Below are positions 1 through 5,184 of a stretch of 5,469 nucleotides of DNA, piece after piece. The DNA lies in the NCBI GenBank assembly GCA_964642855.1, contig CAZXSK010000116.1, forward strand, positions 1 to 5,469. Reading direction: 5' to 3'. The translations under genes were made by a program, and so were the position numbers. How positions within the stretch are numbered: the stretch's first letter is position 1; each line of letters opens with the position of its first letter. Under the pieces are notes generated by a model. The model was not told the origin of the DNA, ran no database searches, and saw only the letters and a program-made list of their open reading frames with translations. The DNA is from CAZXSK01 sp964642855 (lineage in GTDB: Bacteria; Planctomycetota; Phycisphaerae; SM23-33).

Positions 1-2
1 CT

Positions 3-196
3 CAGAATCGTCACCTTACCGGTTCCGCCATCGCGCCCGGGCTGGCCGAGGGCAAGGCCTTCACCTATCGGGATATCCTGTCGCATGGGGAAGCCGTATC
101 TGCCGAGTCAACGCCGCAGATTGACGTCGAGCATGCTCCCGTCTCGGCCGCCCAGCATATCGAGGACACCCACCGGGCGAACCGGACGCTGATCGA
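3..196 (+). pseudogene. N-terminal fragment resembling PTS enzyme I / PEP-utilising phosphotransferase, running in from the left edge
   Basis: The frame is open from base 3 and begins QNRHLTGSAIAPGLAEGKAF. The G-x-A-x-(S/A)PG-x-A-x-GKA pattern is the usual opening of enzyme I (PtsI-type) proteins, which take phosphate from phosphoenolpyruvate and pass it to HPr. The following YRDIL and a polar stretch with IDVEH and SAAQHIE also fit the start of that family loosely. Only about 60 residues are present. The frame then runs straight into recombinase-like sequence at about 197, with none of the phosphohistidine or PEP-binding domains, so this can only be a remnant. No start codon is visible; it may lie left of the window. 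The family call rests on one short motif and could be coincidence. Alternatively this could be an unusual N-terminal part of the recombinase itself. Confidence 0.38.
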
Positions 197-495
197 GGCC
201 ATTGCCAAGGGGCACCTTTGGCAGGCCCAGCTCGAATCCGGAGAGTACGCCAGCCTCGAGGACCTGGCCAAAGACGTCGGCTTGTCACGATGGAGCGGAG
301 CGAAGAGGGGCTGCGACCGAACCTACGTCGGCTGCCCTGACCAGCCTCGCGCCGGACGTCATCGAGGCCATCCTGCGCGGCCATGAGCCCGATGTCCTGA
401 GCCTGGTGAAGCCGCGAAAGAACCTGCCGGTGCGCTGGGATGAGCAGATGACTGCGTATCGAGGTGCTGTAATCGCGAACAGAACCGAGGGGTGA
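197..495 (+). pseudogene. Broken C-terminal helix-turn-helix module of a serine-recombinase-family protein (relic copy 1)
   Basis: Bases 197-291 read NRTLIEAIAKGHLWQAQLES, then GEYASLEDLAKDVGLSR. This is the W-x-x-x-LESG-x-(Y/F)-x-(S/T)-x-x-(E/D)LA HTH segment found after the zinc ribbon in large serine recombinases, and in stand-alone relatives of that module. From base 337, one frame over, the match continues with LTSLAPDVIEAILRGHEPDV and then LPVRWDEQMTAYRG, the typical end of the module (LAPDIVEAILDG, then a P-x-x-W-x-x-Q motif), with a stop at 493-495. Between the halves are about ten residues absent from the family pattern (WSGAKRGCD, about 292-318) and a one-base frame change near 336. 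The catalytic resolvase domain is absent. The module is therefore insertion-bearing, frameshifted and not functional as read. A sequencing error could explain the frameshift but not the insertion. Confidence 0.68.
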
Positions 496-531
496 TGAGC
501 AATAGAGGCCGTCGGCACAGTTCGGCAGGTC

Positions 532-537
532 TATAAT
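532..537 (+). promoter_or_regulatory. Candidate -10 box for the CIA30-fasciclin gene
   Basis: A perfect TATAAT lies 86 bases before the ATG at 624, in the 128-base gap between the relic recombinase and the gene. No good -35 hexamer is visible 15-18 bases upstream, and there is no TGn extension. The box could need an activator or could be chance. The leader between it and the gene contains a short inverted repeat, GTAGG-CTGT-CCTAC (555-568), too weak to call a regulatory structure. Confidence 0.35.
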
Positions 538-623
538 ACTCCGATGGACGTGCTGTAGGCTGTCCTACCAAGTAAAACCCAACAGAGGCGTGCATTCAAT
601 GTCGCCCCAAAGGAGATCTCGCC

Positions 624-2351
624 ATGGCCCTCATTCGATCATATCCCTGCTGGATCGTCGTGATAACCGGTCTGCTCTTGGGCCCCATCGCTGACGGGCT
701 TGCCGCTGCACCCAAGGCCAAGCTCCTCACGGACTTTTCAGGCCCGGGCGCTGCCAAGTCCTGGATTTCGGTGAACGACGATGTCATGGGGGGTGTTTCG
801 GATGGCAGCTTCCGTATCTCCGATGACAAGACGCTGGTCTTCTCCGGGAAGCTGTCATTGGAGAATCGCGGAGGATTTGCCTCCATCCGTTCCCGACAGG
901 CAGCGTTGGACCTCAGCGGGTACGACACGATTGCCGTTCGCGTCAAGGGGGACGGCAGGACGTATTACCTCAATCTGAGTACGTCCTCCCGAAGGTCGGC
1001 CGCATCCTACCGAGCGGCCATGGAAACCAAGGAGAACACGTGGCAGGAGGTGCGGGTGCCGCTGACAAACTTCAAATACACTGCCTTTGGCAGGCGCATC
1101 GGGAATCGATCTCCCCAGGCAAGCAGAATCCGCAGCTTTGGATTCACACTTGCCGACAAGAATGCCGGGCCGTTTCGTTTGGAGGTCGCCTGGATCAAGG
1201 CAGAGAAGAATGCGGGAACCGACAGCTCTGGCTCCGACAAGAGCCCGGATGGTGAGGCGACTTCAAAAGATATCGTGGACAGTGCCGCATCGTCCGACTC
1301 TTTCAAGACCCTGGTGGCGGCGGTTACCAAGGCTGGTTTGGTGGAAACGCTCAAAGGCCCCGGGCCTTTCACCGTCTTCGCCCCCACGGATGAAGCATTC
1401 TCGAAGCTTCCTGAAGGGACATTGGAATCCCTTCTCAAGCCGGAAAACAAGCAGAAACTGGTCGAGATTCTGACGTACCACGTCGTGTCCGGGCGTTTGA
1501 CCGAGGCCGACATTCGGAAACGGCCCATTGCCGATACAGTCCAAGGTACGAGTCTTCTCTTGGCCCAAGGGTCCCTGGGAGCAACGGTGGACGGCGCTTC
1601 GGTCGTCCAGTCCGACATCCTTGCGACCAACGGCGTCATTCACGTCATCGACCGAGTGTTGCTGCCGAAGGATATTGTCGAGACAGCCAAACAGGCCGGC
1701 CAGTTCAAAACACTCCTGGCGGCCGCCAAGGCTGCAGGTCTTGTCGAAGCTCTTCAGAAGCCGGATGCGAATCTCACTGTCTTTGCGCCTACAGACAAGG
1801 CCTTCCAGGCGCTTCCAGCAGGCACGGTGAAAGATTTGCTGCTCCCAGCCAATCGCGACCGTCTGGCGGCGATCCTCAAATACCACGTGCTCTCGTCTCG
1901 GCTGCTGCTTACACAGGACGGGTTGACGACGTTGCAGGGAGGCAAACTCCAAGTTCGCCCGGAAGGCAACGTGAAAGTCGAGCAGGCCAACATCGTCATA
2001 AAGGATATCAAGGCGACCAACGGCGTAATACACGTGATCGACAGCGTGCTGCTCCCGGATTTGCCAGAACCTACGGCACGCCGCAAGGCCATGAGCGTGA
2101 TCGAGCTGGCTATCGAACGTGGTGTGCCCCTGTTCAATGACGGCAAGGCAGATGCATGCGCGGCCGTCTACGAGGTCACGGCCAATTCATTACTGAACGG
2201 GCACCAGGAAGCTCTATCCGACAAGGATCGTGCACGCCTGAAGAAGGCCTTGGCGGATATGCACAGTGACCATGGCGCACGCGCCAAAGCATGGACGTTG
2301 CGATACGCATTGGATGACGTGTATAGGTCTTTGCGGTCTGGAACAGACTGA
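624..2351 (+). CDS. Exported CIA30 - fasciclin - fasciclin protein with helical C-terminal domain
   Basis: This is a 575-residue protein. The ATG at 624 follows AAAGGAG (609-615) with 8-base spacing. Residues 1-29 form a signal peptide (basic start, hydrophobic core at about 10-22, AAA before a likely cut after residue 29) with no lipobox Cys, so the protein is probably secreted or periplasmic. Residues 34-190 are a CIA30 (NDUFAF1-like) jelly-roll domain: W47-x-x-VNDDVMGG (50-57), then FSGKLSLENRGGFASIRS. After a charged, Gly/Ser-rich linker (about 191-215) come two FAS1 domains at 216-348 and 350-478. Each has the H1-type box VFAPTD-x-AF (251-259, 386-394), the YHV motif (285 and 420) and the closing NGVIHVID-x-VLLP. 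Residues 479-575 are a mostly helical tail containing ELAIERGVPLFNDG and CAAVYEV. FAS1 domains usually mediate adhesion or ligand binding, and CIA30 domains bind carbohydrate-like or protein partners; the specific ligand is unknown. The gene stands alone, bracketed by recombinase relics, and its stop lies at the edge of the second one. Confidence 0.93.
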   Translation: MALIRSYPCWIVVITGLLLGPIADGLAAAPKAKLLTDFSGPGAAKSWISVNDDVMGGVSDGSFRISDDKTLVFSGKLSLENRGGFASIRSRQAALDLSGYDTIAVRVKGDGRTYYLNLSTSSRRSAASYRAAMETKENTWQEVRVPLTNFKYTAFGRRIGNRSPQASRIRSFGFTLADKNAGPFRLEVAWIKAEKNAGTDSSGSDKSPDGEATSKDIVDSAASSDSFKTLVAAVTKAGLVETLKGPGPFTVFAPTDEAFSKLPEGTLESLLKPENKQKLVEILTYHVVSGRLTEADIRKRPIADTVQGTSLLLAQGSLGATVDGASVVQSDILATNGVIHVIDRVLLPKDIVETAKQAGQFKTLLAAAKAAGLVEALQKPDANLTVFAPTDKAFQALPAGTVKDLLLPANRDRLAAILKYHVLSSRLLLTQDGLTTLQGGKLQVRPEGNVKVEQANIVIKDIKATNGVIHVIDSVLLPDLPEPTARRKAMSVIELAIERGVPLFNDGKADACAAVYEVTANSLLNGHQEALSDKDRARLKKALADMHSDHGARAKAWTLRYALDDVYRSLRSGTD

Positions 2352-2493
2352 ACGAAACAGTGGCCAACGCCATCGCTGGCAGGCTCAACTTGAATCGGGC
2401 GAGTACGCCAGCCTCGAAGACCTGACCGCCCCAGTCGGCTGCAGTCGCAATGCCCAGCATCCTGTCGCACTGCTGCTGGAGCCTGCAAACTAA
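2348..2493 (+). pseudogene. Second, diverged remnant of the recombinase helix-turn-helix module (relic copy 2)
   Basis: In frame with base 2341 the sequence reads RHRWQAQLESGEYASLEDL (about 2377-2433), nearly identical in protein to copy 1 (GHLWQAQLESGEYASLEDL), followed by TAPVGCSRN where copy 1 has AKDVGLSR. Just upstream, the matching sequence NETVANAIA (2354-2380) is in a different frame, so the remnant is frameshifted. It stops at 2491-2493 without the LAPDVIEAIL part. DNA identity with copy 1 is only about three quarters by eye, with many silent differences, so this is an old or independently acquired relic and not a fresh duplication. It begins at the stop codon of the fasciclin gene. 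It could be the remains of a separate recombinase gene or part of an element that once carried the fasciclin gene. Confidence 0.62.
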
Positions 2494-2621
2494 CTCTCTG
2501 GCCTGGATCAGCAACATGGTGGAGGTGCTGAAACGGACGGCCCTACCGCTACGGCGACTAAGAGTGCTTCTTCCTGAAGATCCTACGAGCATTCTCCGGT
2601 GTTAAGCCGTAAGCAAAACAG
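2494..2621. other. Unassigned, apparently degenerate sequence between converging genes
   Basis: No intact gene is seen. Two protein-like stretches lie here on the + strand in different frames: NSLAWISNMVEVLKR (2492-2536) and GRPYRYGD-stop-ECFFLKILRAFSGVKP-stop (2535-2609). Their composition suggests a decayed coding sequence, perhaps from a transposase or another piece of the neighbouring recombinase relic, but I cannot assign a family. No clear hairpin-plus-T-run terminator is visible for either converging gene. Confidence 0.3.
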
Positions 2622-2825
2622 TTACAGGTCAACGGGGCGGCACAGGCTCTCCTTCATGTGGGCGGTGCGACCACAGTACTGACAGACAAACCGAGGCTCA
2701 TCTACGAGGTGCTTGTAGTCTTCAGGATTGTCTGTGTGATAGCCGTAGGAGACGAAGTAGCACAGGTGCTTCGTGTGCTCATCGCTCTTGCATGTCGCGT
2801 TGTCCTTCGGGTGTTCTTCAGTCAT
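2622..2825 (-). CDS. Small Cys-rich, probably zinc-binding protein of unknown function
   Basis: This is a 67-residue soluble protein. The ATG at 2825 is preferred to an in-frame TTG six bases upstream, because AAAGGA (2838-2833) sits 7 bases from the ATG but only one base from the TTG. Cysteines are at 12, 22, 48, 51 and 62. The central pattern is C-x-SDEHTKHLCYFVS-x-G-x-HT, followed by FVCQYCGRTA and a final LCRPVDL. The CxxCG knuckle with the outer Cys and His residues suggests one structural zinc site, probably assembled from both halves. I recognise the layout as a conserved short hypothetical protein of environmental bacteria but know no function for it. It follows the lipocalin gene by 59 bases on the same strand and may share its transcript. 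No membrane segment or signal peptide is seen. The ordered Cys pattern, good ribosome site and protein-like composition argue for a real gene. Confidence 0.75.
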   Translation of the reverse strand: MTEEHPKDNATCKSDEHTKHLCYFVSYGYHTDNPEDYKHLVDEPRFVCQYCGRTAHMKESLCRPVDL

Positions 2826-2832
2826 TCTCAAT

Positions 2833-2838
2833 TCCTTT
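2833..2838 (-). promoter_or_regulatory. Ribosome binding site that fixes the start of the Cys-rich protein
   Basis: On the - strand AAAGGA precedes the ATG at 2825 by 7 bases. The upstream TTG at 2831 would be only one base away, so the ATG is the likely start. Confidence 0.6.
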
Positions 2839-2884
2839 CACCCATGTCGATTGGTTGACGTCCCTTTCGAGCGGATTCATCAAC

Positions 2885-3397
2885 TCAATGATCCACAAAG
2901 ATCAAGTCGTCTGTCCGGAACCCCCAGTCTCGGGCCTGAGATAGGAGGTCGTTCTGGATATTCTCATCCAGTCGCTTCTGCCTGGCGAGGATCCAAAGGT
3001 AGTCGCGATTGGAGCTGGTGACCATCGCGTAGCTGTACGCATCCCGATCTAGGATGATCACATGGTAAGCTCCCCAAAAGGGCCAGAAGAACGTTACTTT
3101 CAGGCTTGCCACATCCGCCGGTCCCATGAACCTGGCAGTTGCCCTCGCCTCACGCCACTTGCCGTTGCCAGTATCGTAGCCTCGGTTGATTACCTGTATG
3201 CTGCCATCATTTCTACGTGAGTATTCGGCCGTTACCTTTGTCAGGCCACGCTCGAAGGAGTGGTCCAAACGGGCGATCTCGTACCAAGTTCCAAGATAGC
3301 GATCAACCTCGAAGCCGCTGATTGGCGTGAGTCCTTCAGGAGCCGACGCGCATCCACCCAAGAGTGCCGCAGTCAGAATTTGCATCAACTTGGCCAT
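2885..3397 (-). CDS. blc: Outer-membrane lipocalin lipoprotein (Blc family)
   Basis: This is a 170-residue protein from the ATG at 3397. Residues 1-15 are a short lipoprotein signal ending in LLGG-C16. The residue after the Cys is Ala, not Asp, which predicts outer-membrane sorting. The mature part carries the lipocalin first-strand motif GTWYEIARLDHSFERGL (36-52), then K-x-x-AEYS, INRGYD and W-x-E-x-x-A-x-A, a strand with LKVTFFWPFWGAYHVIILD, and the closing RDYLWILAR. Length and motif order match E. coli Blc, a bacterial lipocalin that binds lysophospholipids or fatty acids and is linked to membrane maintenance under stress. An in-frame ATG at 3409 (adding MEIP) has its own GAGG at 7 bases. 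I prefer 3397 because GGAG lies 6 bases upstream and the signal then starts with a basic residue and no acidic one. A candidate promoter lies at 3466-3439, so it need not depend on the methyltransferase transcript. Confidence 0.92.
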   Translation of the reverse strand: MAKLMQILTAALLGGCASAPEGLTPISGFEVDRYLGTWYEIARLDHSFERGLTKVTAEYSRRNDGSIQVINRGYDTGNGKWREARATARFMGPADVASLKVTFFWPFWGAYHVIILDRDAYSYAMVTSSNRDYLWILARQKRLDENIQNDLLSQARDWGFRTDDLIFVDH

Positions 3398-3403
3398 GGG
3401 AAT

Positions 3404-3407
3404 CTCC
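3404..3407 (-). promoter_or_regulatory. Ribosome binding site supporting the inner lipocalin start
   Basis: GGAG on the - strand (within TGGAGATT) is 6 bases from the ATG at 3397 and overlaps the competing ATG at 3409. It favours the shorter protein. The GAGG at 3420-3417 keeps the longer form possible. Confidence 0.45.
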
Positions 3408-3438
3408 ATGCTCGGGCCTCAACTGGTGTCTCTCGAGT

Positions 3439-3466
3439 ATTTTATTACCGTTTGCTACCGATCCAA
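3439..3466 (-). promoter_or_regulatory. Candidate sigma-70-type promoter for the lipocalin gene
   Basis: On the - strand TTGGAT (3466-3461) and TAAAAT (3444-3439; five of six consensus bases) are separated by 16 bases, in the 76-base gap between the methyltransferase stop and the lipocalin start. The predicted transcript start near 3432 leaves a leader of about 35 bases. The -35 matches only TTG, so this is moderate evidence. Confidence 0.45.
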
Positions 3467-3473
3467 GCCATGG

Positions 3474-4046
3474 TCAGGGCTTGCGAGCGTGCACCCGCAC
3501 CAGTGCACTATCTTCGATCAGCTCGATGATCTCAAGCCCTGCCTGTCGAGCGAGATCGGCATAGTAGCCGGCATCTCGTCGCGTTGTCGGCCAGAGCGCC
3601 CCGTAGCCCGTTGATATCTCCTCGTCCGGCAAATGGATTCGCACGTGACAAACGGCCACGTCCTTGTCGGCCGGCGGGTCAGCAGGAATGATGCAGTCCC
3701 AGACATGGAGTTTGCCGCCGGGGGCGAGAACCCGGAATACCTCAGCGAAAACAGCGGGAAGGTCCTCGCTGGGGATGTACATCAGCCCGAAGAAACACGT
3801 CGCAGAATGGAACGTGCCATCCAGGAACTGAAGCTTCCTCGCATCCATAACGATCTTCAGTGGCCCCGGGGGTGACTCCTGTAGCTCCTCCCGGCTGGCG
3901 TCAATCGCCACGACTCCATCGCCCATCAACTGACCGATCACCCCCTCGCCACCCGCGCACAGATCAAGGATCGGTCCGTCTGTGTCCAAGCAAGAGAGCG
4001 ACACCTCCAAGTCGCCGACGACGGACAATCGGTCATTGTCCATCAT
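3474..4046 (-). CDS. Class I SAM-dependent methyltransferase, substrate unknown
   Basis: This is a 190-residue soluble protein. The ATG at 4046 (followed by a second ATG) has GGAG (4057-4054) 7 bases upstream. The SAM-binding motif I is ILDLCAGGEG (26-35), with Cys-Ala-Gly-Gly replacing the usual GCGxG core. The acidic residue at the end of strand 2 is D49 in VVAID. Next come MDARKLQFLDGTF (67-79, the small-domain PFxxxxF-like region), CFFGLMYI (84-91) and the post-motif VLAPGGKLHVWD. The C-terminal third, with RDAGYYADLARQAGLEIIEL, is typical of type-11 small-molecule methyltransferases. It starts inside the 3' end of the upstream methyltransferase gene (14-base overlap), so the two are probably translationally coupled and made together. 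The two proteins are not close copies of each other. The substrate cannot be read from the sequence. Confidence 0.85.
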   Translation of the reverse strand: MMDNDRLSVVGDLEVSLSCLDTDGPILDLCAGGEGVIGQLMGDGVVAIDASREELQESPPGPLKIVMDARKLQFLDGTFHSATCFFGLMYIPSEDLPAVFAEVFRVLAPGGKLHVWDCIIPADPPADKDVAVCHVRIHLPDEEISTGYGALWPTTRRDAGYYADLARQAGLEIIELIEDSALVRVHARKP

Positions 4047-4680
4047 CTGGTCGCTCCAGAATCATCGTGTACGCGATGCGGTTGCCGTGCATCTCTCGCT
4101 GGCCAAAACCGGCCTCTGTTGCCAAGCGGGCGACGGTTGAGCGGCGCTGGAAATGCGGGTCGAAGATGACCTCGGTCACAGCCAACAGGCCGCCCGGTTT
4201 CAGGGCATCGAAGACCTCCTTCATGGCGGCCTGCCGGTCTGGAATCTCTCCGAGAACCGTCACCAGCACCGCCCGGTCAAATCGCTCGAGGCCCAGCTTC
4301 CCTTCGCCAATGCCCGCCTGGACGAGTTCGATATTCTCGATTCCGGCAGCCTTCGCCTTCTCTCGCACCCGATCCAGCATGCCGGCCTGAATGTCCACGG
4401 CGACAACCTGACCGCTGTCGCCGACACGTTCGGCCAATGGAAGGGTCAGCCGCCCCGGGCCGCATCCCACATCAAGGACCGTCATGCCCGGCTGAGGATC
4501 GAGGTGCGCGATGATCACCGCCGCGCGATTGGTCTTGGTAAACGGGTTGTCCAGTTCCACCATCCATCGCAGCCATACCGGGCACGGCAATGAATACTGC
4601 CGGGACGCAAGTTGCCACACGACGAACACGATGGCGACAAGGGTCAGAAGACTGACGAGTATGTAGAAGGCGGTTTCCAT
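4033..4680 (-). CDS. Membrane-anchored class I SAM-dependent methyltransferase
   Basis: This is a 215-residue protein starting at the ATG at 4680; the upstream ribosome site is weak. Residues 4-22 are one hydrophobic helix with no signal-peptidase site, so the enzyme is probably tethered to the inner membrane with its catalytic domain in the cytoplasm. A juxtamembrane block, CPVWLRWMVELDNPFTKTNR (33-52), precedes the fold. I recall similar W/N-rich blocks before the fold in related methyltransferases, and it may bind substrate. Motif I is VLDVGCGPG (68-76), the acidic ribose ligand is D96 in VVAVD, F134-D135 opens strand 4, and LKPGG (160-164) follows. UbiE/type-11 methyltransferases share this core. 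The target may be a lipid or quinone-like molecule given the anchor, but that is inference. Its last 14 bases overlap the next methyltransferase gene. Confidence 0.87.
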   Translation of the reverse strand: METAFYILVSLLTLVAIVFVVWQLASRQYSLPCPVWLRWMVELDNPFTKTNRAAVIIAHLDPQPGMTVLDVGCGPGRLTLPLAERVGDSGQVVAVDIQAGMLDRVREKAKAAGIENIELVQAGIGEGKLGLERFDRAVLVTVLGEIPDRQAAMKEVFDALKPGGLLAVTEVIFDPHFQRRSTVARLATEAGFGQREMHGNRIAYTMILERPDDGQ

Positions 4681-4717
4681 GCAGCACGCTCAGTTTGGCG
4701 GTCCATTGGAGACATCT

Positions 4718-4746
4718 TTGATATCATCGCCCCTGGGCCTCCCCAA
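4718..4746 (-). promoter_or_regulatory. Candidate promoter for the two methyltransferase genes
   Basis: TTGGGG (4746-4741) and TATCAA (4723-4718) on the - strand are 17 bases apart, giving a leader of about 30 bases before the ATG at 4680. Both boxes are imperfect (three and four matches). The rest of the 186-base gap (4681-4866) shows no gene and no convincing terminator for the permease fragment upstream. Confidence 0.33.
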
Positions 4747-4866
4747 GACGAAGATGCCTGATTCTTACCAAAGTTACGTCTGAATACAACGGAATCCCTC
4801 CGTTGCGATCGCCAGCGAAAAATCTTTGTAACCGGTCACACCGCCCACGCCATCTGACAGCCCACA

Positions 4867-5170
4867 CTACTTGAGGATTCGTCGAACTCCGGCTGCAAGA
4901 GCCACCAGAAGAGCGGACAGTAGGACGATCACGACACCGCCGGGCAAATCGGTAACAGCGGCCAAGAGGAATCCCCCCAGGCCGCTGACTGCGCCGAACA
5001 CGATGGCCAGGAGGATGGCCCGGCCGGTTCCCTGAACCAGCTGGAATGCGGCCGCAGCGGGGTTGGTGATGAGGCTGTAGATCATCAGGCCGCCGACCGT
5101 TTGGAAGTTCACGGTCACCAACACGGCTGTCAGGATGAGAAAACCCGTCCAAACGGCCGTGGCGCGGATG
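4867..5170 (-). pseudogene. C-terminal fragment of a metal-ion ABC transporter permease (ABC-3 / ZnuB-MntB type)
   Basis: From about 5170 down to the TAG at 4867 the - strand encodes roughly 100 residues. They contain VTVNFQTVGGLMIYSLITNP, AAAAFQL, then a hydrophobic helix with AIVFGAVSGLGGFLLA, the DLPGG-x-x-IVL motif and a last helix ending in RRILK. This order (QTVG-GLLI-x-AL-x-x-NPAAAA, then S-x-x-GG, then DLP-(S/T/G)-G) is the C-terminal end of ABC-3 family permeases, the membrane subunits that import zinc, manganese or iron with a binding protein and an ATPase. The family is about 270 residues, so more than half is missing. The frame stays open upstream through a GTG at 5238, but that stretch (HERQNLRRNGHAQ) is polar and antisense to another membrane protein. 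No ATPase or binding-protein gene is nearby. It is probably a dead remnant. Confidence 0.72.
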
Positions 5171-5184
5171 CCGACAGCTTGAGC

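Noticed and set aside
555..568. GTAGG-CTGT-CCTAC inverted repeat in the fasciclin leader
   Set aside because: A five-base stem is too short to call an operator, riboswitch or terminator.
1007..2033. Long open frames on the - strand opposite the fasciclin gene (1007-1639 and 1263-2033)
   Set aside because: They are antisense to well-conserved FAS1 domains, have no recognisable motif and no ribosome site, and reflect GC-rich codon structure.
1623..2043. Near-identical DNA at 1623-1650 and 2013-2043 as a direct repeat
   Set aside because: Both encode the conserved closing motif of a FAS1 domain (ATNGVIHVID), so domain homology explains the similarity.
2176..2592. - strand open frame of 138 codons spanning the fasciclin 3' end and the relic
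   Set aside because: It shows no domain, crosses two unrelated sequences, and the + strand has the recognisable peptides.
4153..4593. + strand open frame opposite the anchored methyltransferase
   Set aside because: It is a shadow of a strongly supported - strand SAM-binding fold with no motif of its own.
4805..4812. GCGATCGC octamer (HIP1-like palindrome)
   Set aside because: A single occurrence is expected by chance in GC-rich DNA. HIP1 matters only as a high-copy repeat, as in cyanobacteria.
4829..4840. CGGT-CAC-ACCG inverted repeat downstream of the permease fragment as a terminator
   Set aside because: The four-base stem lacks a following T-run in the needed direction.
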